Below, in pieces: positions 27,808 through 38,694 of a stretch of DNA of 64,000 nucleotides (position 1 is the first letter of the stretch; the number at the start of each line of letters is the position of its first letter). Below the pieces are notes generated by a model. The model saw only the letters and a list, made by a program, of their open reading frames with translations, made no database searches and had not been told where the DNA came from. The stretch is taken from NCBI GenBank assembly GCA_947499005.1, contig CANMML010000005.1, forward strand, positions 62,001-126,000, written 5' to 3'. This DNA is from an uncultured Aquimarina sp. GTDB taxonomy: Bacteria > Bacteroidota > Bacteroidia > Flavobacteriales > Flavobacteriaceae. The position numbers and the translations under genes are program-made.

Positions 27808-29604
27808 CTAATCATTCAATTTCAAGACAGCCATAAATGCTTCTTGAGGGATTTCTACATTCCCAACCTGACGCATACGCTTCTTTCCTTTTTTCTGCTT
27901 TTCTAGTAATTTACGCTTACGAGAGATATCACCACCGTAACACTTAGCCGTTACATCTTTACGAAGTGCTTTTACGGTTTCACGGGCGATAATTTTCGCT
28001 CCAATCGCCGCTTGTATTGGAATATCAAATTGCTGACGCGGTATCAACTCTTTTAACTTCTCACACATCTTCTTTCCTATATCGTAAGCATTACTTTGGT
28101 GCAATAATGCCGAAAGTGCATCTACTGTATTTGCATTCAGTAAGACATCTACTTTTACCAACTTCGAAGCACGCATCCCAATAGGCGAATAATCAAACGA
28201 TGCATATCCTTTAGAAACCGTCTTTAAACGATCGTAAAAATCGAATACAATTTCAGCCAAAGGCATATCGAATGTTAACTCAACACGCTCAGTAGTCAAA
28301 TAGGTTTGGTTTGTAATTTCCCCACGCTTTTCAATACACAAAGACATTACATTACCTACGAAATCAGATTTCGTAATAATTGTGGCTTTAATATATGGTT
28401 CCTCTACTCTATTCATCGTAGAAGGGTCTGGCAAATCAGATGGATTATTTACTAGGATTGCCGTATCAGGCTCTTTATTTGTATATGCTTTATAAGATAC
28501 GTTAGGCACCGTAGTGATTACTGTCATATCAAACTCACGCTCCAAACGCTCTTGGATAATCTCTAAATGTAACATTCCTAAGAATCCACAACGGAAACCA
28601 AAACCTAATGCCGCCGAACTCTCTGGTTGAAATACCAAAGAAGCATCATTCAACTGCAATTTCTCCATCGAAGAACGAAGATCTTCATAATCTTCAGTAT
28701 CTACAGGATAAATACCCGCAAATACCATGGGTTTAACATCCTCGAAACCACCAATCATTTCTTGTGTAGGATTGGCAGCATCGGTAATCGTATCTCCTAC
28801 TTTTACTTCACGAGCGTCTTTAATTCCTGTAATTAGGTATCCAACATCTCCTGCATTAATTTCTTTTTTAGGAGCTTGGCTCAGCTTCAGTGTTCCCACT
28901 TCATCAGCGCCATACTTTCCTTTGGTCGCCATAAACATAATCTGCTGATTCTTCTTTATAGAACCATCAATTACCCTAAAATAGGTTTCCACTCCACGAA
29001 ATGGATTATATACCGAATCAAAAATTAATGCTCTTAGTTGCCCGTCAGGATTACCTTTAGGAGCAGGCACACGTTTTATAATAGCCTCTAAAATTTCTGT
29101 AATTCCAATACCCGTTTTAGCACTTGCAGGAATTACTTCTTCTGGATCACAACCTAATAAATCGACAATATCATCGGTTACCTCCTCTGGATTGGCACTT
29201 GGTAAATCGACTTTATTTAAGACCGGAATAATTTCCAAATCATTCTCTAACGCCAAATACAAATTCGAAATCGTCTGCGCTTGGATACTCTGCGCAGCAT
29301 CGACTACCAACAAAGCACCTTCACAAGCTGCTATAGAACGAGAAACCTCATAAGAAAAATCGACATGACCAGGAGTATCGATCAAATTTAATATATACTC
29401 TTCACCTTCATGAGTATACTCCATTTGAATGGCATGACTCTTAATCGTAATACCACGCTCACGCTCAAGATCCATACTATCCAATAACTGTGCTTGCGCT
29501 TCACGCTTAGTTACTGTAGCTGTTTCATCTAATAAACGATCTGCCAAAGTACTTTTACCATGGTCAATATGTGCAATAATGCAGAAGTTACGTATGTTCT
29601 TCAT
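27808..29604 (-). CDS. lepA: Elongation factor 4 (LepA)
   Basis: 598 residues, full length. A ribosomal back-translocase/translation quality-control GTPase. G1 [11 protein letters not shown]2 [12 protein letters not shown]3 DTPGHVDF and G4 NKVD motifs are all present near the N-terminus, and the C-terminal LepA-specific domain runs to the end ([20 protein letters not shown]). Housekeeping. Its 5' flank carries a folded element (see 29624-29740). Confidence 0.98.
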   Translation of the reverse strand: MKNIRNFCIIAHIDHGKSTLADRLLDETATVTKREAQAQLLDSMDLERERGITIKSHAIQMEYTHEGEEYILNLIDTPGHVDFSYEVSRSIAACEGALLVVDAAQSIQAQTISNLYLALENDLEIIPVLNKVDLPSANPEEVTDDIVDLLGCDPEEVIPASAKTGIGITEILEAIIKRVPAPKGNPDGQLRALIFDSVYNPFRGVETYFRVIDGSIKKNQQIMFMATKGKYGADEVGTLKLSQAPKKEINAGDVGYLITGIKDAREVKVGDTITDAANPTQEMIGGFEDVKPMVFAGIYPVDTEDYEDLRSSMEKLQLNDASLVFQPESSAALGFGFRCGFLGMLHLEIIQERLEREFDMTVITTVPNVSYKAYTNKEPDTAILVNNPSDLPDPSTMNRVEEPYIKATIITKSDFVGNVMSLCIEKRGEITNQTYLTTERVELTFDMPLAEIVFDFYDRLKTVSKGYASFDYSPIGMRASKLVKVDVLLNANTVDALSALLHQSNAYDIGKKMCEKLKELIPRQQFDIPIQAAIGAKIIARETVKALRKDVTAKCYGGDISRKRKLLEKQKKGKKRMRQVGNVEIPQEAFMAVLKLND

Positions 29605-29623
29605 TTATCTATTTCAATTATTT

Positions 29624-29740
29624 GGCGGGCTGAACCGGGCTTTCGGCTATATCTTTTTGTCTTTAGGTTTCGTCCCGATAGTTATCGGGAGCGCTCAACC
29701 TGACAAAAAGGATACCGCCTCTATCCCTGCCCGAAGGCTA
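29624..29740. ncRNA. Structured intergenic element upstream of lepA
   Basis: Nested helices: CGGGC (29636-29640) with GCCCG (29729-29733); CTTTTTGTC (29653-29661) with GACAAAAAG (29702-29710), 9 bp perfect; AGGTT (29665-29669) with AACCT (29697-29701); CCCGAT (29674-29679) with ATCGGG (29684-29689), loop AGTT. Flanking single-stranded GGCTATAT and GATACCGCCTCTATCC look conserved. I recall the overall pattern as a dispersed Bacteroidetes intergenic family. Whether it is transcribed as a leader of lepA, an independent RNA, or only a repeat is unknown, and the strand is not fixed. A known family such as Flavo-1 could be relevant but I cannot confirm it. Confidence 0.55.
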
Positions 29741-29812
29741 TCTTGCAAAGATAGAACATTGTTTATTGATTACGAACGAAGAAATTACAAATAGAAGTCT
29801 ATACCAAACAAG

Positions 29813-29842
29813 AAAAGACCATTTCTTTCGAAACGGTCTTTT
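29813..29842 (-). terminator. Terminator of the atpD-atpC unit
   Basis: 8-bp stem AAAAGACC (29813-29820) with GGTCTTTT (29835-29842), extended by TTTC/GAAA after an A-C mismatch. On the minus strand a T-rich tail follows. Confidence 0.8.
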
Positions 29843-29865
29843 CTTATTTTATATAATCTAAAAGA

Positions 29866-30144
29866 TTAGTCTGCCAATACTACAGCTTTATTATCTGCAA
29901 ATTGAAAAACACCACCCTTGATTGTATATTCCAGACGGTTATCTGTTTCACTCTTAGAAAGAATCTTTGTTGCATCTTCACTTAACCCTTCTGCAGAAAC
30001 TTTTACTTTTCCTGCTTCTAATGTAGAAATGATATCTGCATGATTATCTAATACTTGAAATTCTCCATCGATACTTGGTACCGCAACAGAACTTACCTCT
30101 GCATTAAAAATAATTCTTTCTGGTGTTATAATTTCTAATTTCAT
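29866..30144 (-). CDS. atpC: ATP synthase epsilon subunit
   Basis: 92 residues from the ATG at 30144 (MKLEIITPERIIFNAEVSSV); a longer in-frame start at 30198 adds 18 residues not typical of the family. F1 epsilon subunit, central stalk, coupling and inhibition. It is short, with the N-terminal beta-sandwich only (no clear C-terminal helix pair), as in many Bacteroidetes. Paired with atpD; the other F1 and Fo genes are elsewhere. Confidence 0.92.
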   Translation of the reverse strand: MKLEIITPERIIFNAEVSSVAVPSIDGEFQVLDNHADIISTLEAGKVKVSAEGLSEDATKILSKSETDNRLEYTIKGGVFQFADNKAVVLAD

Positions 30145-30150
30145 ATCAAT

Positions 30151-30218
30151 TAGTATTGAGAATTGAGATATGAGAATTGAGACTATATAACAGCTCACTT
30201 CTCAAATCTAATATCTAA

Positions 30219-30219
<1 letters not shown>
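30151..30219. repeat. Imperfect inverted repeat between atpC and atpD
   Basis: Left arm 30151-30182 (TATTGAGAATTGAGATATG words), right arm about 30195-30219 (TCTCAAATCTAATATCTAA). Same word family as at 24522-24626. Confidence 0.6.
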
Positions 30220-31742
<1,523 letters not shown>

Positions 31743-31809
31743 TTACTGATTATATAGAAAACTACAGTCACTTTTACGCATCTCGCAATACACCTGAGTT
31801 TTCAAGGCG

Positions 31810-31838
31810 CAAATATAGTTTTTTAATTTTAAACCAAA
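31810..31838 (-). promoter_or_regulatory. Putative atpD promoter
   Basis: On the minus strand, -33 TTTG (31835-31838), a 17-bp spacer and -7 TATATTTG (31810-31817), matching the flavobacterial consensus TTG-N17-23-TAnnTTTG. About 80 bp upstream of the atpD ATG. Confidence 0.65.
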
Positions 31839-31864
31839 CAAGGTTTAAAGACATTGATTTAAAT

Positions 31865-31893
31865 AAAAAAGGAAGCGAAATGCTTCCTTTTTT
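31865..31893 (-). terminator. glmS terminator
   Basis: GGAAGC (31871-31876) with GCTTCC (31882-31887), loop GAAAT, bracketed by six A and six T, so it can stop transcription either way. It lies 20 bp beyond the glmS stop. Confidence 0.88.
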
Positions 31894-31912
31894 ATTTATG
31901 TGTATTTTCTAC

Positions 31913-33760
31913 TTATTCAACCGTCACGGATTTCGCCAAATTTCTTGGCTGATCGACATTCTTATTCAACATTACAGCAATATGATAAGATAATAATTGC
32001 AATGGTATTGTTGTTAATAATGGCGTAAAAGCTTCTCTTGTTTCTGGCACTTCAATAACATGATCCGCTAACTCTCTTACAACAGTGTCACCTTTATTAA
32101 TTATAGCAATAATTTTTCCTTTTCGAGATTTCACCTCTTGGATATTACTTAACACCTTTTCATAATGCCCTTTCTTCGTTGCGATAACAACTGTAGGCAT
32201 TTTCTCATCGATTAAAGCAATAGGGCCATGCTTCATTTCTGCAGCAGGGTATCCTTCAGCATGTATGTATGAAATCTCTTTTAATTTCAGGGCTCCTTCT
32301 AATGCAACAGGAAAATTAAATCCTCTTCCTAAATACAAGAAATCTTCGGCATCTTTATAAATCTCAGCTACCTTTTTAATATTGTCATTTTCCCCTAAAG
32401 CCTCTTGCACCTTTTTAGGAATCTGCTCCATTTCATATAAATGATAGTGATATTGCTCTCTATCGATACTTCCTTTTTCCTTAGCCAATCGTAAAGCGAT
32501 CAACGCCAACACTGTAATTTGTGTTGTAAAAGCTTTTGTAGAAGCTACACCGATTTCTGGACCTGCATGAGTATAAGCTCCTGCATGAGTTTCTCTAGAA
32601 ATTGATGATCCAACAACATTACAAACCCCAAACACAAAAGCTCCTTTATCTTTGGCCATTTTAATAGCTGCCATGGTATCTGCTGTTTCTCCACTCTGAG
32701 AAATAGCAATTACAATATCATCTTTATTAATTATAGGGTTTCGATATCTAAATTCAGAAGCATAATCTACTTCAACTGGAACACGTGCAAACTCTTCAAA
32801 GATATATTCTGCAACAAGACCTGCATGCCAAGAAGTACCACAAGCAATAATCAATATACGCTTAGCTGCCATGAATTTCTTGATATTACTATCAACCCCT
32901 TCCATTCGAATGATATTTTCTTCTGGCAGTAAACGCCCTCTAAATGTATCATTAATAGCGTTAGGTTGCTCGTAAATCTCTTTCAGCATAAAATGGTCGA
33001 AGCCTCCTTTTTCAATTTGCTCAAGATTGATCTTCAACTCCTGAATGTAAGGATCCACAATAGCACCATCTTTAATCTTTAAGATTTCTATATCTTTTGA
33101 AAGATTAATGGTAGCCATCTCTCCATCTTCTAAATATACCGCATTAGCTGTATACTCAATAAAAGGGGACGCATCTGATGCCACAAAATATTCCCCTTCT
33201 CCAACTCCAATAGCTAAAGGGCTTCCCAACCTTGCCACTACTAGCTCCGATGGATTCTTCACATCAAAAACAGCAATAGCATAAGCGCCAATCGCTTGGT
33301 TTAAGGCTATCTGAACAGCTTTTGATAAAGAAACTTTCTCATTCAACTGTACATCTTCAATCAAATTAACTAATACTTCTGTATCTGTATCCGATTTAAA
33401 AACATAACCACGATTCTTTAGCTCTTGCTTTAAGGCTTCATAATTCTCTATAATCCCATTATGAATAATAGCTAAATCTCCCGAATTTGAATAATGAGGG
33501 TGTGAATTTACATCATTAGGAACACCATGTGTCGCCCAACGAGTATGCCCTATACCTATTGACCCATGAGTATTATCATCCTTAAAAACAGCGGCTTCTA
33601 AATCTGCTACTTTCCCTTTCGTCTTTGTTATGTTTAAATTATTTCCATCATACAGAGCGATTCCCGCAGAATCGTACCCCCTATACTCTAGTCGTTTTAA
33701 ACCTTTAACAACAATTTGATACGCTTGTTTACTTCCAATGTAACCAACGATTCCGCACAT
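31913..33760 (-). CDS. glmS: Glutamine--fructose-6-phosphate aminotransferase
   Basis: 615 residues. Makes glucosamine-6-phosphate, the first step toward UDP-GlcNAc and the cell wall. The N-terminal glutaminase has catalytic Cys2 (MCGIVGYIG) and the HTRWATHG motif; two SIS isomerase domains follow (ACGTSWHAG, SQSGETADT, LGRGFNFPVALEGALKLKE); the C-terminus KSVTVE is standard. Complete. Follows DUF4270 by 24 bp. Confidence 0.98.
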   Translation of the reverse strand: MCGIVGYIGSKQAYQIVVKGLKRLEYRGYDSAGIALYDGNNLNITKTKGKVADLEAAVFKDDNTHGSIGIGHTRWATHGVPNDVNSHPHYSNSGDLAIIHNGIIENYEALKQELKNRGYVFKSDTDTEVLVNLIEDVQLNEKVSLSKAVQIALNQAIGAYAIAVFDVKNPSELVVARLGSPLAIGVGEGEYFVASDASPFIEYTANAVYLEDGEMATINLSKDIEILKIKDGAIVDPYIQELKINLEQIEKGGFDHFMLKEIYEQPNAINDTFRGRLLPEENIIRMEGVDSNIKKFMAAKRILIIACGTSWHAGLVAEYIFEEFARVPVEVDYASEFRYRNPIINKDDIVIAISQSGETADTMAAIKMAKDKGAFVFGVCNVVGSSISRETHAGAYTHAGPEIGVASTKAFTTQITVLALIALRLAKEKGSIDREQYHYHLYEMEQIPKKVQEALGENDNIKKVAEIYKDAEDFLYLGRGFNFPVALEGALKLKEISYIHAEGYPAAEMKHGPIALIDEKMPTVVIATKKGHYEKVLSNIQEVKSRKGKIIAIINKGDTVVRELADHVIEVPETREAFTPLLTTIPLQLLSYHIAVMLNKNVDQPRNLAKSVTVE

Positions 33761-33784
33761 AATAATAAATAGTTAGGTTAGGTT

Positions 33785-35452
33785 TTAATTTGTAATTATA
33801 GGGGTGAATTTAATAATAAGTTCTGGCCTAGAAGCTTCCTCTTCGGCATTTGAAGTGAAAATCGATAATTTTTCTCCTGAAAACAACAAACTTCTATTGT
33901 AGAAAAAAGACTTTTCGTTGTCAATTCCTTTAGCTCGAACATACACAGGAACCTCATCATCAACATATAGTGAAAGAACTAAATCTCTATTGAGAGCTAT
34001 AGCTCCTCTAAAATCTTCTTGATTAAAAATTTGCTGTAAATGTTCTGTAATAATTACATCATAAACGATTCTATCTTCCGCTTCAACCAGTTTCTTTTCT
34101 AGAATATGGTTTGCAAACAATGCTCCAGTAGAACCACTCAGATTTGCAAAGTCCGATATAGCAATCGGAGTTCCTTCAGAAAAATTAACCGATAATCGAT
34201 TAGGCAATTCATCAAACTCTCCTACTTCTGCATCAGCCGTAAATCTTAAAACAGCCTCACTAATAATTCTTTTTTTAGAATGAATTTGTTTAAATCGTTC
34301 TTCATTAGGAAATAGCTTTAATGAAGCTATAGAACCATTAAACCCATTTACTAATTCAACCGTAGTATTATCTGGATTACCTTCACTTTCCGAAAGAACT
34401 TCTACAATATTTATAACTTGTCCATCTAAAAGATCTGCAGAAGACACGTCAAAATCGAATGGAACTTCGAAAGTAGTAAACTCCTCTACCACATCATTAA
34501 CTGTTACTGTTTGAGTTTGCACCTCTCCTTGTTCATTAACAATATCGAATACCATTTGAAGACGCGGTCTAACAAATTGTGAATTGGCAGTCACTTCAGC
34601 CAATGCATTTTGACCATCAATCACTTCTAAATAAAAAGCCTTAAACGCTTCTTCAAATTGAGCATTTACAGACAAAGCTGTTAATTCTTCTTGAGAAAGT
34701 ATACTACTCCCCTCACTAACAAAATATGTTTCAAATATTGCTTTATTTAATTCAATATTTAACACCCCATTAGCATCTTCTATATTTTTACTTTGCCTTA
34801 AGCTAGCACTCGGTATTTCAACATTTGCATCTGGATTAAAATCTGTAGATAATTCAGGGAATTCCACGATGCTATTTGTTGCCAAATTCACAAAAGGAGC
34901 AGATTTTATATCGATGTTATTACTAGGAACCGATGAACTTCCATCAGCATAGTATGTCGCCGCACTAGCTTGCCCAAAATTAATAGTATTGATTTGCTGA
35001 TCAAACCATTTTACATTCAGGTTTAACGATGTTCCACTAAGGCTCCCTTCAACAACCTTAAGAGTATCTAAAGCATCCACTGCCGTAGAGGTACTTCTTG
35101 CTATTTCATTATAGCGGTAACCCAATATTAAGTTAGCACTTTTAAACCTCGCAAACAACAAAGTATCTTCAAGACTCCTTATTTCATTTGCTTGCGCATG
35201 TATTGGTTTTATTACCAGTTCATATTTAAATTGACCATCATTACCCAAACGATAAAAAGGCAAATTATTTGTTTGAACTCTAGCCGTAGAAACTTGCTCT
35301 AGATTGATTACACCTGATATAGGATCTATTTCAAAATTAACCTCACTACCTGGCAAGACCTCTTTTCCAACTGTGACTTCCGTATCATTTTCACAGCTAA
35401 CAAATACAAGTAAAGCGATCAATCCCTTTACCGCATTCTGAATTAATTTCAT
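33785..35452 (-). CDS. DUF4270 lipoprotein
   Basis: 555 residues. Lipoprotein signal LLVFVSC (Cys20), then a beta-rich DUF4270 body. In Bacteroidetes these genes sit between a glycogen-synthase-like gene and glmS, as here, but no activity has been shown; an envelope-linked role is inference from the lipid anchor. Confidence 0.85.
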   Translation of the reverse strand: MKLIQNAVKGLIALLVFVSCENDTEVTVGKEVLPGSEVNFEIDPISGVINLEQVSTARVQTNNLPFYRLGNDGQFKYELVIKPIHAQANEIRSLEDTLLFARFKSANLILGYRYNEIARSTSTAVDALDTLKVVEGSLSGTSLNLNVKWFDQQINTINFGQASAATYYADGSSSVPSNNIDIKSAPFVNLATNSIVEFPELSTDFNPDANVEIPSASLRQSKNIEDANGVLNIELNKAIFETYFVSEGSSILSQEELTALSVNAQFEEAFKAFYLEVIDGQNALAEVTANSQFVRPRLQMVFDIVNEQGEVQTQTVTVNDVVEEFTTFEVPFDFDVSSADLLDGQVINIVEVLSESEGNPDNTTVELVNGFNGSIASLKLFPNEERFKQIHSKKRIISEAVLRFTADAEVGEFDELPNRLSVNFSEGTPIAISDFANLSGSTGALFANHILEKKLVEAEDRIVYDVIITEHLQQIFNQEDFRGAIALNRDLVLSLYVDDEVPVYVRAKGIDNEKSFFYNRSLLFSGEKLSIFTSNAEEEASRPELIIKFTPIITN

Positions 35453-35463
35453 ACAATTGTTAA

Positions 35464-36273
35464 TTAAGACAACACTTCATTAAGATAAAACTCCTCATAC
35501 GCCGCAGAAAATTCTTCTGGGTATTTGTATTCTAATGTTGGCTTTTTTTGTTCTGCAACAAAGCTTTCCAAATCTGATGGCAAATCCATAGAACCTAAAA
35601 TCACTGCATCGGAGTTCTCAATAGCAACTTTCATTAAATTTTCAAAAGTCGCCTCTCCTAAGAAACTCAGTTTTTCATCAGGTATTTCATCAAATTGGAT
35701 TTTTCCTTTTAAATCTTCACCTAAAGGCCCTTCAAATGCATTATTATAAACCGAAGCAACTATTTTAGAATCCGAGAATAACGGTTCATTTGCATAGTAC
35801 GTTCTTAAATACAAAGGAAGTAATGATGCCATCCATCCATGTACATGAATAATATCTGGCGCCCAGTTTAATTTTTTCACTGTTTCCACAACTCCTTTTG
35901 CAAAAAAGATAGCTCTTTCATCATTATCCTTAAACAAGCTACCATCCTTATCTAATACTGTAGCTTTTCTCTTGAAGTACTCTTCATTATCAATGAAATA
36001 CACCTGCATTCTTTCTTTAGGGATAGAAGCCACCTTTATAATCAATGGCATATCGAAATCATTTACCACTAGATTCATCCCTGACAAACGAATTACCTCA
36101 TGTAACTGATGTCTTCTCTCGTTAATATTACCAAACCTGGGCATAAAAATACGGGTTTGACCTCCTTTTGAATTTACCATTTTCGGTGACTCGAAAGCCA
36201 TTGAAGACACTTCGGTCTCTGGTAAATAAGGCATTAACTCTGATGCAACATACAATACCTTCTTATCTTTCAT
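35464..36273 (-). CDS. Half-length GT5 glycogen/starch-synthase-like protein
   Basis: 269 residues, about half the ~480 of true GlgA. It matches only the N-terminal GT5 domain: VLYVASELMPYL, MPRFGNIN and the DIIHVHGWMASLLPLYL block. The family motif KxGG (ADP-glucose site, normally near residue 15) is absent; the region reads LPETEVSSMAFESPK. The C-terminal GT-B half is missing altogether. It may be a scaffold or regulatory remnant conserved beside DUF4270 and glmS rather than an active synthase. It is divergent from panC. Confidence 0.8.
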   Translation of the reverse strand: MKDKKVLYVASELMPYLPETEVSSMAFESPKMVNSKGGQTRIFMPRFGNINERRHQLHEVIRLSGMNLVVNDFDMPLIIKVASIPKERMQVYFIDNEEYFKRKATVLDKDGSLFKDNDERAIFFAKGVVETVKKLNWAPDIIHVHGWMASLLPLYLRTYYANEPLFSDSKIVASVYNNAFEGPLGEDLKGKIQFDEIPDEKLSFLGEATFENLMKVAIENSDAVILGSMDLPSDLESFVAEQKKPTLEYKYPEEFSAAYEEFYLNEVLS

Positions 36274-36407
36274 CGAATTATTTTAAGATTCACAGTTATC
36301 AAAAAATATTCCAATCTGAAATAAATTTCCAAATTGGATTTTTTTAACACCTGTCAAATAAATTTTGGCAAAATTACAAAATTTTAGGCAGACTGCCATT
36401 TATACCC

Positions 36408-36415
36408 TAATTTTG
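36408..36415 (+). promoter_or_regulatory. Putative -7 element of panC
   Basis: TAATTTTG matches TAnnTTTG, 20 bp upstream of the panC ATG. No -33 match at normal spacing. Confidence 0.4.
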
Positions 36416-36435
36416 CACTTCTTAAGCATTTTTTC

Positions 36436-37281
36436 ATGCACGTTTTTACCAAAACAACATATTTACTAAATCATATTGAAGGTCTTAAACCATTTCCGAA
36501 GATAGGATTTGTACCTACTATGGGAGCTTTACACAAAGGACACTTGTCGCTTACGGAAACTTCCTTAATAGATAATGACATAACAATCGTAAGTATTTTT
36601 GTAAACCCCACGCAATTTAATAATGTCGAGGACTTAGAAAAATATCCTAGAGATCTCCAAAAAGATTTAGAACTTCTTGAGAATTTCAATAATAAAATCA
36701 TTGTTTTTTGCCCTTCACCTAAAGAATTATATCAAGGCACAGTCGCATCCCAACAATTCAATTTTGAAGGGATCGAAAACGAAATGGAAGGCGCTTTTAG
36801 ACCAGGACATTTTGATGGTGTTGGCACCGTTTTATCATTATTTTTCAATGCTATAACTCCTAATAACGCCTATTTTGGAGAAAAAGACTTTCAACAATTG
36901 CAAATCATCAAAAAGCTTGTTGAAATTAAAAAAATGAAAACAAACATCGTCGGGTGTCCAATATTTAGGGAAGCTAATGGATTAGCCTTTAGCTCTAGAA
37001 ATGCCCGATTATCCATAGAAGCAAAAAAGGCTTCTAGTTTCATTTATCATATTTTAAAAAATGCCAAAGACAATTTTGGCATAAAAAATGCATCCGAAAT
37101 AACAGAAGAGTCTATAGAAGCTTTTAAGAAAAATCCTCTTTTTGAATTGGAATACTTCATTATTGCAGAAACAAAGACTCTAAAAACGGTAAACGAAATC
37201 CAACCCTCAAAAAAGTATCGTGCCTTTATAGCAGCTTTCATTGAAGAAGTAAGATTAATAGACAATATTGCCCTAAATTAA
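36436..37281 (+). CDS. panC: Pantothenate synthetase
   Basis: 281 residues. Condenses pantoate with beta-alanine using ATP. PTMGALHKGHLSL (HxGH signature), the NPTQFNNVEDLEKYPR block, FGEKDFQQL and the SSRNARLS motif are present. Full length. Directly upstream of panD (13 bp gap), which supplies its beta-alanine. Confidence 0.96.
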   Translation: MHVFTKTTYLLNHIEGLKPFPKIGFVPTMGALHKGHLSLTETSLIDNDITIVSIFVNPTQFNNVEDLEKYPRDLQKDLELLENFNNKIIVFCPSPKELYQGTVASQQFNFEGIENEMEGAFRPGHFDGVGTVLSLFFNAITPNNAYFGEKDFQQLQIIKKLVEIKKMKTNIVGCPIFREANGLAFSSRNARLSIEAKKASSFIYHILKNAKDNFGIKNASEITEESIEAFKKNPLFELEYFIIAETKTLKTVNEIQPSKKYRAFIAAFIEEVRLIDNIALN

Positions 37282-37282
37282 T

Positions 37283-37290
37283 TAATTTTG
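37283..37290 (+). promoter_or_regulatory. Possible -7 element before panD
   Basis: TAATTTTG just after the panC stop and only 4 bp before the panD ATG; if used, the panD transcript would be nearly leaderless. Weak. Confidence 0.25.
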
Positions 37291-37294
37291 CACC

Positions 37295-37645
37295 ATGTTT
37301 GTACACGTAGTAAAATCTAAAATTCACCGCGTAAAAGTTACCGGAGCCGACCTTAACTATATTGGTAGTATAACTATTGATGAAGACCTTATGGATGCGG
37401 CAAACATAATTAGTGGCGAAAAAGTACAAATCGTAAACAACAATAATGGAGAACGATTAGAAACCTACGCTATTCCTGGCCCTAGAAATAGTGGCGAAAT
37501 AACTCTTAATGGAGCTGCAGCAAGAAAAGTAGCTGTTGGTGACGTTTTGATCTTAATTACTTATGGGATGATGCCAATAGAAGAAGCCAAAACCTTTAAC
37601 CCAGCAATCGTATTCCCCGATGAAGCTACAAACTTATTGAAATAA
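37295..37645 (+). CDS. panD: Aspartate 1-decarboxylase
   Basis: 116 residues. A pyruvoyl enzyme making beta-alanine from aspartate. The self-cleavage site is in YIGSITID (Gly-Ser) with the downstream ITLNGAAAR motif. Complete and placed with panC. Confidence 0.97.
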   Translation: MFVHVVKSKIHRVKVTGADLNYIGSITIDEDLMDAANIISGEKVQIVNNNNGERLETYAIPGPRNSGEITLNGAAARKVAVGDVLILITYGMMPIEEAKTFNPAIVFPDEATNLLK

Positions 37646-37648
37646 GTT

Positions 37649-38644
37649 TTGAGCGTAACAAAAAAGAATATACTCTCCCTTATATTGATGCTAGCAATAG
37701 CCTCTTTTTTCATTTGGCTAAGTCTAGGTCGTATTTCTCATGAAGATCGAGAAAGAATTTGGCATACCATTAGAGATTCTAAAAAGCTTTGGATTTTATT
37801 ATCAATGGCTATTGGTGTATTATCACATTGGATTAGGGCTGTTCGATGGAATTTTTTATTAAAGCCTTTAAATCATTCAATCCCTAATGTAGCTTCTTTT
37901 GCCAGTATCATGAGTGGCTATTTTGCAAATCTCGGCATTCCTCGAACTGGAGAAATTTTAAGAGCCTCTTTAATTCACAAAAAAGAAAATATTCCTTTCC
38001 AACAATTATTTGGAACCATTATAACAGAAAGACTTATTGACATGGTAATGTTACTAAGCATTACTGCGCTAAGTATACTTATCAATACCGATTTAATCCT
38101 TTCCTTTTTAAAAGACAACAACATAAATCCGCTACAGATAGTTCTTGTTTTAGCCTTACTTCCTCTATGCTTTTACATTACTTTAAAGCTTATAAAAAAG
38201 TTCAAACATTCTAAACTTCAGAAAATCACTCGTTTTATATCAGAACTTATTGAAAGCGTAATTAGTGTAAAAAAAATGCCTCAAAAGCAATATTTTATCA
38301 TTCTTACCGTTCTGATTTGGGTATGTTATATCGCAATGTTCTTTATCACTAAATATAGTATTGAAGCAACAAGTGATATCTCTTTATCGAAGATAATTGT
38401 AATTTTTGTCATAGGGTCTTTTGCAATGGCTGTCACAAATGGAGGTCTAGGTTTTTTTCCTTTTAGCATTGCCACAGCATTAGTCGCATTTCAAATCGAA
38501 AGTAATGACGGTGAAGCATTTGGATGGTTATTATGGACATCCCAAACCTTTCTTAATATAGTTTTAGGAATTTTCGGACTCATATACTTCTCTTTTTTTG
38601 GCAAAAAAAAAGTATATTTCCCCAACTCTAACGTTGAGGGTTGA
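37649..38644 (+). CDS. YbhN/AglD-like integral membrane protein (LPG synthase TM family)
   Basis: 331 residues from TTG 37649 (3 bp after panD). Eight or so hydrophobic helices and the family motifs HWIRAVRWNFLLKP and GYFANLGIPRTGEILR. This family (UPF0104) relates to the flippase domain of lysyl-phosphatidylglycerol synthetase. Commonly beside panD in Bacteroidetes. Lipid or polyprenol flipping is inference. Confidence 0.82.
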   Translation: MSVTKKNILSLILMLAIASFFIWLSLGRISHEDRERIWHTIRDSKKLWILLSMAIGVLSHWIRAVRWNFLLKPLNHSIPNVASFASIMSGYFANLGIPRTGEILRASLIHKKENIPFQQLFGTIITERLIDMVMLLSITALSILINTDLILSFLKDNNINPLQIVLVLALLPLCFYITLKLIKKFKHSKLQKITRFISELIESVISVKKMPQKQYFIILTVLIWVCYIAMFFITKYSIEATSDISLSKIIVIFVIGSFAMAVTNGGLGFFPFSIATALVAFQIESNDGEAFGWLLWTSQTFLNIVLGIFGLIYFSFFGKKKVYFPNSNVEG

Positions 38645-38694
38645 AAATTATCTTAATACACAGCTAGTCATTCATTTGCCTAAATAAATAATTT

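Noticed and set aside
29579-29794. Short plus-strand frame over the lepA leader
   Set aside because: It covers the folded element and ends without any domain; the base-pairing explains the sequence better.
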